Below are positions 6,408-13,139 of a DNA stretch of 13,217 bases, piece by piece (the first letter of the stretch is position 1; each line of letters opens with the position of its first letter). The DNA comes from a bacterium (lineage in GTDB: Bacteria > Bacillota_I > Bacilli_A > RF39 > UBA660), in contig JAQXMG010000087.1 in assembly GCA_029012525.1 (NCBI GenBank), forward strand, positions 1-13,217, in the 5' to 3' direction. The translations under genes were made by a program, and so were the position numbers. Below the pieces are notes generated by a model. That model was given only the letters and a program-made list of their open reading frames with translations. It did no database searches and was not told where the DNA came from.

Positions 6408-8547
6408 ATTCTTTAATTAGAGATAATGATACTCTTTGTTTTTCTTTTTCTATCTTACAAACATAAAATGTTTTAATATCGCCAACTTTTAAAAATTCAC
6501 TTGGATGTTTTATAAAATCTTTTGATATTTTAGAAATATGAATCAAAGCATCATCATGAAGGCCAATATCAACAAAGGCTCCAAATGAAGTAACATTTCT
6601 TACAACTCCATCAATTTCCATACCTTCTTCTAAATCATCAATTGTTAAAATATCACTTTTTAATTTTACTTGTTCTAAACTATCTCTTGGATCAATTATA
6701 CCATTAATTAAATTATCTTTAATCATATTAAGTTTTTCAAAAGTAATATTATATTTTTTTACAACTTCATCATCGTTTATTGTAGATATTAAATCTGTCA
6801 TTTTTTGATTTCCAATCAAAGTTTTATCGATATTATAATCATTTAAAATTTTATCAACAAGTAAATAATCTTCAGGGTGAATATTGGTTTTATCTAGAGG
6901 ATTAATACCATCTAATATCCTTAAAAAACCTGCGCTTTGTTCAAATGATTTATCCGTCATTTCTTTTATATTTAAAAGCTCATTTCTAGAATTTATCTTA
7001 CCATGTTTTTTACGATAAGATAAAATTGCTTTAACTATTTTTTTATCAAGCCCTGATATACGAAGCAATATTTGTTCTGATGCTGAATTAATATTTACTC
7101 CAACTTTATTAACTACCTTACTTACTATAAAATCAAGTTGTTCTTCTAATTCCTTTTGTTTTAAGTCATGTTGATAAAGACCAACTCCAATACTTTTCGG
7201 ATCAATTTTAACAAGTTCACTTAAAGCGTCTTGAAGCCTTCTTGCAATTGAAACTGCACTTCTTTGTTCAACAGAAAAATCTGGAAATTCTCGTTTTGCA
7301 ACTTCACTTGCAGAATAAACACTAGCTCCTGCTTCACTCACAATAATATATTTTACATCTAAATTATATTCTTTAATTAAATTTGAAACAAATGCTTCAC
7401 TTTCACGAGATGCTGTACCATTTCCTATTGAAATTATCTTTACATCGTATTTTTTTATCAAGTCAAGCATAATTTTTTTTGCCTCTTCAACTTCTTTTTT
7501 AGGTTCATGTGGATAAATAACACTAATATCTAAAAGATCACCAAATTTATTAACAATAGCAAGCTTACAACCTGTTCTAAATGCTGGATCAAATCCCATT
7601 ACTACTCTTTCTTTTATTGGTGGAGTTAAAAGTAAATTCTCAAGATTATTACCAAATTCTTCTATACCAATACTACTAGCAGCATCAAATAAATCGTTTT
7701 TTATACTTCTTTCTACTTGTGGTTTAATAAGTCTTTTATAACTATCTTCAATAAAACTTAAGACATAAGATTTTAAAGGAAATTCTTTACCTTTAATTAT
7801 TTGTCTTTCTAAATAATTTAAAATAATATCTTTATCAGCTTCAATAGAATAACTTACCACTTTTTCTTTTTCTGCTCTTGCTATAGCAAAAATACGATAA
7901 CTTTTAATTGAATTTACTTTTTCTTTGAAATCATAATAGTTTTCATATGTTCTTAAATCATCTTTGGCATCCTTTTTCTTTTTAGAAACAACATATCCTT
8001 TATTTACCGTATAATCTTTAATCCATTTACGATACTTTGGATTATCTGATATTGTATCTGCAATTATATAACCAGCATTAATTATTGCATCTTCTCTTGT
8101 TTTTACTTTATCTGTTAAAAATTTATCTGCAATTTCTAACCCACTATTTGGAAATGTCATAATAAGTTTAGCAAGTGGTTCTAGACCTAATTTTATTGCC
8201 TCTGTTCCTTTAGTTTTTTTCTTTTCTTTAAATGGTACATAAATATCTTCAACTTCACTTAATTTAGTTGCGTTATTAACAGCATTTTTTATTTCATCAG
8301 TTAACATTCCTTTTTCATCAATTAATTTTATAACAGATGATTTTCTCTCTTCTAAATTAACATTATATTTATATAAAGATTCTATTTTTCTTAATTCATC
8401 TTCATTTAAATTTCCTGTTACTTCTTTTCTATATCTTGCAATAAATGGAATGGTACAATCTTCTTGTAATAACTTTATTACATTTTTTACTCCATTATAA
8501 TTGATATTTAATTCATTACTTACTTTTTTTAATACTTCTTCACTCAT
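6406..8547 (-). CDS. tex: Tex family RNA-binding protein (YqgF-like, HhH and S1 domains)
   Basis: A 713-residue cytoplasmic nucleic-acid-binding protein of the Tex/Spt6-like family, near the usual length. Order of parts: helical Tex N-terminal region (~1-190, with PFIARYRKE at 34-42), a charged linker, a YqgF/RNase H-like domain (~314-440, starting VVMGFDPAFRTG and including SIGNGTASRE at 373-382), helix-hairpin-helix region (~480-545, VGVNINSAS...AGFLRI), then a C-terminal S1 domain (~638-713, GMEIDGVVRNVTSFGAFVDIG). Family members associate with transcription and RNA and are widely conserved in bacteria; the exact role varies. GAAAGG lies about 8 bases before ATG (8545-8547). The promoter is weak to the eye. 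It is the only gene of its unit, between the terminator at 8598-8630 and the shared hairpin with ppaC. Confidence 0.93.
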   Translation of the reverse strand: MSEEVLKKVSNELNINYNGVKNVIKLLQEDCTIPFIARYRKEVTGNLNEDELRKIESLYKYNVNLEERKSSVIKLIDEKGMLTDEIKNAVNNATKLSEVEDIYVPFKEKKKTKGTEAIKLGLEPLAKLIMTFPNSGLEIADKFLTDKVKTREDAIINAGYIIADTISDNPKYRKWIKDYTVNKGYVVSKKKKDAKDDLRTYENYYDFKEKVNSIKSYRIFAIARAEKEKVVSYSIEADKDIILNYLERQIIKGKEFPLKSYVLSFIEDSYKRLIKPQVERSIKNDLFDAASSIGIEEFGNNLENLLLTPPIKERVVMGFDPAFRTGCKLAIVNKFGDLLDISVIYPHEPKKEVEEAKKIMLDLIKKYDVKIISIGNGTASRESEAFVSNLIKEYNLDVKYIIVSEAGASVYSASEVAKREFPDFSVEQRSAVSIARRLQDALSELVKIDPKSIGVGLYQHDLKQKELEEQLDFIVSKVVNKVGVNINSASEQILLRISGLDKKIVKAILSYRKKHGKINSRNELLNIKEMTDKSFEQSAGFLRILDGINPLDKTNIHPEDYLLVDKILNDYNIDKTLIGNQKMTDLISTINDDEVVKKYNITFEKLNMIKDNLINGIIDPRDSLEQVKLKSDILTIDDLEEGMEIDGVVRNVTSFGAFVDIGLHDDALIHISKISKDFIKHPSEFLKVGDIKTFYVCKIEKEKQRVSLSLIKE

Positions 8548-8597
8548 AATTATTACCTTTCTTCGTAATTACAAGATTAACATAAATTTAAAAAAAA

Positions 8598-8630
8598 ATA
8601 AAGATTAATAAATTTTATTTTAATCTCTAT
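8598..8630 (-). terminator. Intrinsic terminator after the helical-protein gene
   Basis: On the minus strand ATAGAGATTAA pairs with TTAATCTTTAT in an 11-bp stem with one G-U pair and an 11-base loop, followed by a run of T (A-run 8590-8598 on the plus strand). It lies directly after the stop at 8634. Confidence 0.75.
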
Positions 8631-8633
8631 TTT

Positions 8634-9068
8634 CTACATATACTCTTTTAATACTTCTTTTTCATGATGCTGAAAATCTAAAAATTTATTCATTACATCA
8701 TTAACATTTTCATCTAACTTATTTTCTATTTCTTGATGCTTTTTATTAAGTTTTAAAATATTTTCGTCTATTGATTTTAAAAGTATCTTAGCAACCCATG
8801 ATAAATCATCACAACTTACTTTTACATTTATTTCTAAACCACTACTTAATTTTGTAAAAAAATTGACTTTCTCTACTTCTGTATCATAAACTTCAAGTAA
8901 ATATTCGCATTGTTCTTTATATTCCTTGTATTTTTTCTTTTCTTGATAAAGAACTGATTTTAATTTGCTTTTACATGGTTTTATATTATTTAGCATTTTA
9001 TTGGTAGAATAATAACCCATTTCTGAAAATCTATAAATGTCTTGTAAAATCTCTATATTTTCTATCAT
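8634..9068 (-). CDS. Helical-bundle hypothetical protein, 144 residues
   Basis: I do not recognise a named family with certainty. The protein has no signal or membrane segment. It is almost entirely charged amphipathic helix: ~1-28, ~33-62 (KSKLKSVLYQEKKKYKEYK), ~88-113 and ~114-144 (ending HHEKEVLKEYM). Length and layout resemble the ferritin-like/DUF2383-type four-helix proteins common in Bacillota, without a clear metal-binding ExxH set, so a structural role or stress association is only a guess. A longer frame opens at 9158, but I choose ATG 9066-9068 because GGAGG (9076-9080) is 7 bases upstream. The longer start would place a lysine-rich stretch encoded by the upstream terminator in the protein. 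It follows a small membrane-protein gene and a hairpin (9118-9152); a promoter in the 50-base gap is not obvious. Confidence 0.68.
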   Translation of the reverse strand: MIENIEILQDIYRFSEMGYYSTNKMLNNIKPCKSKLKSVLYQEKKKYKEYKEQCEYLLEVYDTEVEKVNFFTKLSSGLEINVKVSCDDLSWVAKILLKSIDENILKLNKKHQEIENKLDENVNDVMNKFLDFQHHEKEVLKEYM

Positions 9069-9117
9069 AAAAGTTCCTCCATTTTTATTATGATTAAAAA
9101 AATATGTAATTATGTAG

Positions 9118-9152
9118 AAAAAGATATTAACTTTTTTTGTTAATATCTTTTT
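9118..9152 (-). terminator. Terminator at the end of the rhodanese-cls-small membrane protein operon
   Basis: AAAAAGATATTAAC (9118-9131) and GTTAATATCTTTTT (9139-9152) form a perfect 14-bp stem with a 7-base loop. The stop codon of the 58-residue gene (9127-9129) is inside the stem. A T-run exists on either strand, but the gene order requires the minus direction. Confidence 0.75.
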
Positions 9153-9303
9153 TATCATTTATTAAGCCAACTATAATCAAAATAATTACAATTAAACAAG
9201 TTATTATATAGACATAATTAGGTAATTTATATACAAATCTATCTACTACCAATAATAAAATATAAATTATAAAGCCAATTATTAACCATATATTCTTCTT
9301 CAT
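9127..9303 (-). CDS. Small two-helix membrane protein, 58 residues
   Basis: A short gene missed by long-ORF calling. GAGGG (9308-9312) lies 4 bases before ATG (9301-9303), and the frame runs to TAA at 9127. The protein is MKKNIW, a hydrophobic helix (~5-20), a short loop with Asp, Arg and Lys (DRFVYKLPN), a second hydrophobic helix (~31-48), then a charged tail (NDKKDINKKS). Charge rules put both ends inside and the hairpin loop outside. It starts 10 bases beyond the cls stop and is in the same direction, so it is the last gene of that operon. No family recognised; it may assist or accompany the phospholipid synthase or envelope (inference from position only). Confidence 0.72.
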   Translation of the reverse strand: MKKNIWLIIGFIIYILLLVVDRFVYKLPNYVYIITCLIVIILIIVGLINDKKDINKKS

Positions 9304-9313
9304 AAAACCCTCT

Positions 9314-10843
9314 TTAAAATAATGGAGAAAAAACTTTCAATGCTTCTGCTATCAATCTATCAAAACCTTTTAATTTTGACTTTTCAAGAGTCATTTCAAT
9401 TGATATTTTTTCTGTATCTAAAAAATCCTTTTTCATCTTTTTAATAGATTTTGTATTATACATAAAAACAGCGCATTCAAAATGATGAACTAAAGAACGA
9501 TAGTCTAAATTTATTGTTCCACAAACAGCAAACATATCATCACATACAAAATTCTTTGCATGAATAAAACCTGGTTTGTATTCATAAATTTTTACTCCAT
9601 TTTTTATTAAATTTTCATAATTTGATCTAGTCATAAGAAATACTGTTTTTTTATCAGGTATATGAGGAGTAATAATTCTTACATCAACACCTTTTTTTGC
9701 ACTTATACATAAAGCATTTAAAATTTCATAATCACATATTAGATAGGGAGTTGTAATGTAAATATACTTTTTAGCACTATTAATCATATTTAAATAAACA
9801 TTTTTTCCAACATTTTCTTTGTAAAATTCTTCAGGACCATCACCAAAAGGCATAACAACACCTTCTGTTGCTATTATTTCATATTTTATATTAATAAATT
9901 CATCGTAATTTAACATATTGTTACTCTGAGTATTCCATGTTTCTAAAAATAGTGATGTCAAATTTTTTACTGCTTCACCTTCAATTTTTACTGCTGTATC
10001 TTTCCAATGTCCATATTTTACTTCTTCATTAATATATCTATCAGCAATATTTATACCTCCAGTGAAACCAATTTTTCCATCAACAACCGTTATTTTTCTA
10101 TGATCTCTATTGTTATGAATCTTTGACATTATTGCTTTAAATTTATTTGATAAAACACAATTAATACCTTCTTTACCTAATTTTTTATAATATTTTTCAT
10201 CAAGTGTTGTCATACAACCAAAATCATCATATATTATATAAACTTTTACTCCATTTTTTACTTTTTCTTTTAATATTTCATGAATTGAATTCCACATTTT
10301 TCCTTCTTCTATAATAAAATACTCCATGAATATAAAACTTTTTGCTTGTTTTAGTGATTTTAAAAGATCATCATAAAATTCTTCACCTATTTTATAGTAA
10401 GAAACTTTAGTATTTTTATAACATGGTAATGAAGTAGCATTTTTAATATAATTAGCTTGTAGATAAGCATCCATATTTATATCTTTTAAATCATTTAAAG
10501 TATTATCCTGCTTTAAATATGTTTTTTGCTTTTCTTTATCTTTTTTAAATTTTGAAATTATTTTTTCGCTTGCTTTATTACTAGATACTATAATAAATAT
10601 AAATGCACCCATAACAAAAAGTACAATCACAATTATAAGCCACGGCAATTTAAATTCTGGACTTTCATATTTATTTATAATGTATAAAAACACTCCAATA
10701 TAAAATATATATGCTAAAATTGCAATTATTGTTGAATAGTGATATAAGAGACTAAAAACAATAATTAATTGTAAAAATTGTAATAAAATGATTACTCCTG
10801 AAATAAAAAACCTTGAAGATAATATCTTAAATATTTTTTTCAT
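9314..10843 (-). CDS. cls: Cardiolipin synthase (phospholipase D superfamily)
   Basis: A 509-residue membrane enzyme that joins two phosphatidylglycerols into cardiolipin and glycerol. N-terminal hydrophobic segments at ~12-32, ~37-56 and ~67-86 (PLDc_N-like; cardiolipin synthases usually have two, so a third is worth noting) lead to a charged linker. Two PLD domains follow, each with a full HKD motif: His248-Lys250-Asp255 in DHRKITVVDG, followed by TGGINIADRY, and His428-Lys430-Asp435 in IHAKNFVCDD, followed by GTINLDYRS. All catalytic residues are present, and the length is typical. AGGAAG lies about 8 bases before ATG (10841-10843). It is the middle gene of a three-gene operon: 26 bases after the rhodanese lipoprotein and 10 bases before the 58-residue membrane protein. 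Confidence 0.93.
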   Translation of the reverse strand: MKKIFKILSSRFFISGVIILLQFLQLIIVFSLLYHYSTIIAILAYIFYIGVFLYIINKYESPEFKLPWLIIVIVLFVMGAFIFIIVSSNKASEKIISKFKKDKEKQKTYLKQDNTLNDLKDINMDAYLQANYIKNATSLPCYKNTKVSYYKIGEEFYDDLLKSLKQAKSFIFMEYFIIEEGKMWNSIHEILKEKVKNGVKVYIIYDDFGCMTTLDEKYYKKLGKEGINCVLSNKFKAIMSKIHNNRDHRKITVVDGKIGFTGGINIADRYINEEVKYGHWKDTAVKIEGEAVKNLTSLFLETWNTQSNNMLNYDEFINIKYEIIATEGVVMPFGDGPEEFYKENVGKNVYLNMINSAKKYIYITTPYLICDYEILNALCISAKKGVDVRIITPHIPDKKTVFLMTRSNYENLIKNGVKIYEYKPGFIHAKNFVCDDMFAVCGTINLDYRSLVHHFECAVFMYNTKSIKKMKKDFLDTEKISIEMTLEKSKLKGFDRLIAEALKVFSPLF

Positions 10844-10869
10844 AACTAATACTTCCTTTAATAATTTTT

Positions 10870-11205
10870 TTATTCCTTTTCTAACGTAATAGAAGAAAAT
10901 GCTCCTAAATCGTATACATCATATCCTAATGAAATTAAATTATCATATGCAATTTTACTTCTATTTCCACTTTGACAATAAACAATGATTGTTTTATTTT
11001 TATCTAATAAAGTATTATCTATTTCATCATATGGTATATTTATAGAACCAACAACATGAGAATTATTATATTCTTCTTTTGTTCTTACATCTACTATTAT
11101 ATAAGAATCACTAGATAAAATTTCATCTAAAGTCCTTTCTTTATTACCATTTTGACAACCACATATAGCAAAAATTACAACAAAAATAGTTAAAAATTTA
11201 ATCAT
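10870..11205 (-). CDS. Rhodanese-domain lipoprotein
   Basis: A 111-residue protein: a short signal with a lipobox-like end (residues 1-17, FAICGC, predicted lipidated Cys17) followed by a single rhodanese domain (~25-111). The domain has DVRTKEEYNNSHVVGSINIP (39-58) and the active loop CQSGNRS with Cys77, so catalytic sulfur transfer or thiol exchange at the outer membrane face is plausible. The usual ending DLGGxxxW is DLGAFSSI here. The lipobox is imperfect (ICGC rather than LxGC). A start at 11217 is possible, but its ATG overlaps the GGAGG (11211-11215) that sits 5 bases before ATG 11203-11205, so I use the later one. First gene of the operon with cls. The link between the two is not known to me. 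Confidence 0.85.
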   Translation of the reverse strand: MIKFLTIFVVIFAICGCQNGNKERTLDEILSSDSYIIVDVRTKEEYNNSHVVGSINIPYDEIDNTLLDKNKTIIVYCQSGNRSKIAYDNLISLGYDVYDLGAFSSITLEKE

Positions 11206-11223
11206 AACAACCTCCATAAGTTA

Positions 11224-11232
11224 ATTATAACA
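11224..11232 (-). promoter_or_regulatory. Extended -10 promoter of the rhodanese-cls operon
   Basis: The minus strand reads TGTTATAAT, 18 bases before the start codon, with a predicted start near 11217 and a leader of about 12 bases. The T-run of the upstream terminator overlaps the TGT of this element. No -35 is visible. Confidence 0.6.
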
Positions 11233-11236
11233 AAAA

Positions 11237-11265
11237 AGATTAGTACCCTACAAGTATACTAATCT
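11237..11265 (-). terminator. Intrinsic terminator after the DUF1307-like lipoprotein gene
   Basis: On the minus strand AGATTAGTA and TACTAATCT form a perfect 9-bp stem with an 11-base loop, followed by TTTTTT. It lies 12 bases after the stop at 11277, immediately ahead of the next promoter. Confidence 0.8.
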
Positions 11266-11276
11266 CTAAAGATCAA

Positions 11277-11738
11277 TTACTCACAAACTGCTCCGCTTTC
11301 TTCCATATCTTTAACAGCATTTTTTAAACTCATATCTGTATTAGAAAAATCTAATCCAATCTTATTTAAAACTTCTGAATCCGCTGTAGTAAGATCTGCT
11401 ACGACTGTAACAGTCATTTTATCTTGAATATCAATATTAACTGAAAATCCCTCATAATTTGAACTATCAAGTCCTAAGGTATTTAACATATTCGTTTTTA
11501 TTTGTTCTTTTTGGTCAGCAGTTAATATATCAAGACTATCTACCCCAAACGTTGAATTATCAAAAACCAAAACCATTTCAATTTTGTCAATTTCATCATT
11601 AGTAGCACTATACTTATAAGTATAAGTTACTCCATCACTTGTAGTAGTACAAGTACTTGATGTTATTTTATCGCTACCACATCCAGTAAGAGTTAAAACA
11701 AGTACCATAGATAGTAAAACAAAAGATATTTTTTTCAT
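11277..11738 (-). CDS. DUF1307-like (YehR-type) lipoprotein
   Basis: A 153-residue lipoprotein. MKKISFVLLSMVLVLTLTGC is a textbook lipoprotein signal with lipobox LTGC (Cys20). The mature part begins GSDKITSST, then has Cys30 and near its end Cys152, which may pair outside the membrane. The rest is soluble, with repeated Tyr/Thr/Val beta-type segments and VTYTYKYSATNDEIDKIE, a pattern I associate with DUF1307/YehR-type lipoproteins of low-GC Gram-positives. The family link is from memory, moderate. Function unknown. ATG 11736-11738 is chosen: it has GAGG (11747-11750) 8 bases upstream. The longer frame from 11759 puts that GAGG inside the coding region and spoils the signal. It stands alone, with a strong promoter and its own terminator. 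Confidence 0.75.
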   Translation of the reverse strand: MKKISFVLLSMVLVLTLTGCGSDKITSSTCTTTSDGVTYTYKYSATNDEIDKIEMVLVFDNSTFGVDSLDILTADQKEQIKTNMLNTLGLDSSNYEGFSVNIDIQDKMTVTVVADLTTADSEVLNKIGLDFSNTDMSLKNAVKDMEESGAVCE

Positions 11739-11764
11739 TATATAAACCTCAACTTTCACTACAC

Positions 11765-11793
11765 ATTATAACAAAAGCAATAATAAAATTCAA
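11765..11793 (-). promoter_or_regulatory. Promoter of the DUF1307-like lipoprotein gene
   Basis: On the minus strand: TTGAAT (11788-11793), a 17-base spacer, TATAAT (11765-11770), with the TGT of an extended -10 just upstream. This is the best housekeeping promoter in the window, suggesting steady expression. Confidence 0.75.
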
Positions 11794-11847
11794 TAAATCC
11801 TATAATTAATCTTATAATTAAATCATAAATTATTTTCCAAAATAAAA

Positions 11848-11866
11848 ACCCTTTAAAAATAAGGGT
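11848..11866 (-). terminator. Terminator of tRNA-His
   Basis: On the minus strand ACCCTT and AAGGGT form a 6-bp stem with a 7-base loop, followed by TTTT. It lies 12 bases after the CCA end of the tRNA. The stem is short but GC-rich for this sequence. Confidence 0.6.
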
Positions 11867-11877
11867 AATATTCTAAA

Positions 11878-11954
11878 TGGGGCGATATAAGAGGATCGAA
11901 CTCTTGCATACTAGTTCCACAGACTAGCGTGTTAACCACTTCACCAATATCGCC
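11878..11954 (-). tRNA. trnH: tRNA-His (anticodon GTG)
   Basis: A 77-base gene that includes the extra 5' G-1 and an encoded CCA. The acceptor stem is GCGATAT/ATATCGC (7 perfect pairs), and G-1 faces C73, the histidine identity pair. The D-arm contains GAAGTGGTTAA. The anticodon stem is CTAGT/ACTAG around loop CTGTGGA, giving anticodon GTG. The T-arm is AAGAG TTCGATC CTCTT. All elements fit a bacterial tRNA-His. It stands alone with its own promoter and terminator rather than in a tRNA cluster. Confidence 0.97.
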
Positions 11955-11971
11955 ATAAAACATGTAACTAT

Positions 11972-12000
11972 ATACTACCATTTTTTTGTTATTTTGGCAA
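11972..12000 (-). promoter_or_regulatory. Promoter of tRNA-His
   Basis: On the minus strand: TTGCCA (11995-12000), a 17-base spacer, TAGTAT (11972-11977) preceded by TGG. The predicted start is near 11965, about 11 bases before the tRNA 5' end. It lies divergent to the cotJ promoter (12016-12046) in a compact intergenic region. Confidence 0.6.
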
Positions 12001-12019
12001 GTATTTTTAAAACATTTGA

Positions 12020-12046
12020 ACCTTTTTTTAGGTATTTCATACTATA
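12020..12046 (+). promoter_or_regulatory. Putative sporulation-type promoter of cotJBC
   Basis: AC (12020-12021), a 16-base gap, then CATACTATA (12038-12046) fits the mother-cell sigma-K pattern (AC, CATAnnnTA), and CATACTAT is one base off the sigma-E -10 (CATACAAT). A housekeeping reading is also possible: TTGAAC (12016-12021), an 18-base spacer, TACTAT (12040-12045). The Bacillus subtilis cotJ operon is sigma-E controlled, which favours the sporulation reading. AT-richness makes chance matches likely. Confidence 0.4.
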
Positions 12047-12063
12047 TTTTAGGAGGAATTTTT

Positions 12064-12480
12064 ATGAATAATTATTACAATTATGGATTTAATTCAAATA
12101 ACAATCAAAATAACACCTTAAATAAAAAAATAGATAATACTAATCCATCTGTTGGATTCGAAAGAGGAAATCTTTTTGATAATTTATATGAACCTTATAA
12201 AAATTATAAACCGGTTGATTTAAATCCAAAAACAGAAAAAGAATACTTAATGTATCAAGTTCAAATGTATAGTTTTGCTTTAAATGATTTAAATTTATAC
12301 TTGGATATTAATCCTAATGACACTGAAATGATTAATTTAAGAAGTAGATTTTTAAAAGAATACCAAGATGTGTTTAATCAATATGAAACCAAATATGGAG
12401 CACTAGGGGTAAATAGTAATGTTCTAAATAAAACACCTTGGGGTTGGGATTCTGCTTTTCCATGGGAGGTAAATAACTAA
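12064..12480 (+). CDS. cotJB: Spore coat protein CotJB with a CotJA-like N-terminal segment
   Basis: A 138-residue protein. Residues 1-28 are low-complexity Asn/Tyr (MNNYYNYGFNSNNNQ). Residues 30-50 (VGFERGNLFDNLYEPYKNYK) resemble the RGTLFPELYxPY end of CotJA. Residues ~61-133 are the CotJB domain: a helix YLMYQVQMYSFALNDLNLYL, then DINPND, a second helix to ~111, and a C-terminal Trp/Pro-rich WGWDSAFPWE typical of CotJB. In Bacillus it helps assemble the inner spore coat with CotJA and CotJC. The start is ATG 12064 with AGGAGG (12051-12056) 7 bases upstream. A frame open from 11986 would run through the promoter region and lacks a binding site. The stop overlaps the cotJC start by one base, so the two are translationally coupled. 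Confidence 0.87.
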   Translation: MNNYYNYGFNSNNNQNNTLNKKIDNTNPSVGFERGNLFDNLYEPYKNYKPVDLNPKTEKEYLMYQVQMYSFALNDLNLYLDINPNDTEMINLRSRFLKEYQDVFNQYETKYGALGVNSNVLNKTPWGWDSAFPWEVNN

Positions 12481-13043
12481 TGTTTAGATATCAAAAAATA
12501 CTCAGTTATCCTGTTGATATAAAGAAAAAAAATCTTAAAATGGCAAAAGTTTTAGTAACACAATATGGTGGAGCAAATGGTGAACTTGCAGCTGCCCTTC
12601 GTTATTTGAATCAAAGATATACTATGCCAGATGATAGAGGAAAAGCTCTTTTAACTGATATTGGAACAGAAGAATTGGGACATGTTGAAATGATTTCTAC
12701 TATGGTATATCAATTATTAAAAGATGCTACTATTGATGAGTTGAAAAAAGAAGGACTTGATCCACACTATGCAGAACATAATAGATCTATATTTCCAACA
12801 GATGCTAATGGAATTCCATTTACAGCAGCATACTTTGCAACAACTGGTGATCCTTTAGCAGATTTATCAGAAGATATGGCTGCTGAAGAAAAAGCAAGAG
12901 CTGTATATGAAAATTTAATTGATTTAACAGATGATCCTGATATTGTTGGTCCATTATTATTTTTAAGACAAAGAGAAATAGTACACTTTACTAGATTTAA
13001 AGAATTGTATAACGAGTATAAAAAAAGATTTAAAAATAAATAA
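12480..13043 (+). CDS. cotJC: CotJC, manganese catalase-like spore coat protein
   Basis: A 187-residue, full-length member of the Mn-catalase family (PF05067), a ferritin-like four-helix protein that converts hydrogen peroxide to water and oxygen with a di-manganese centre, here in the CotJ coat complex. The ligand set is intact by alignment from memory: Glu35 in GANGE, Glu65 and His68 in TEELGH, Glu136/137 in AAEEKARAVYENL, and His169 in REIVHF. The start is MFRYQKILSYPVDI. ATG overlaps the cotJB stop (TAATG arrangement, 12478-12482), and GGGAGG (12464-12469) lies inside cotJB, 10 bases upstream. No separate cotJA gene precedes the pair. Mn-catalase-like CotJC can also act outside spores in some lineages, so oxidative defence in growing cells is the main alternative. 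Confidence 0.93.
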   Translation: MFRYQKILSYPVDIKKKNLKMAKVLVTQYGGANGELAAALRYLNQRYTMPDDRGKALLTDIGTEELGHVEMISTMVYQLLKDATIDELKKEGLDPHYAEHNRSIFPTDANGIPFTAAYFATTGDPLADLSEDMAAEEKARAVYENLIDLTDDPDIVGPLLFLRQREIVHFTRFKELYNEYKKRFKNK

Positions 13044-13049
13044 GAATTT

Positions 13050-13073
13050 AAAATGTGCATAAAAACACATTTT
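13050..13073 (+). terminator. Intrinsic terminator after cotJC
   Basis: AAAATGTG (13050-13057) and CACATTTT (13066-13073) form a perfect 8-bp stem with an 8-base loop, and T-run 13070-13076 follows. It lies 6 bases after the cotJC stop. Confidence 0.8.
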
Positions 13074-13139
13074 TTTATTTTGTATAATTATTTTTTTATT
13101 CAAATAATATTATCAGAAATAAAAATAATGGAAATTATT

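Noticed and set aside
9069..9158. Longer start of the helical protein
   Set aside because: The extra 30 residues come from the upstream terminator and gap; GGAGG favours ATG 9068.
11986..12063. Upstream extension of CotJB
   Set aside because: Covers the divergent promoter region and lacks a binding site; AGGAGG before 12064 decides the start.
12767..13060. Minus-strand frame opposite cotJC
   Set aside because: Shadow of a well-conserved gene, and it would start inside the cotJC terminator.
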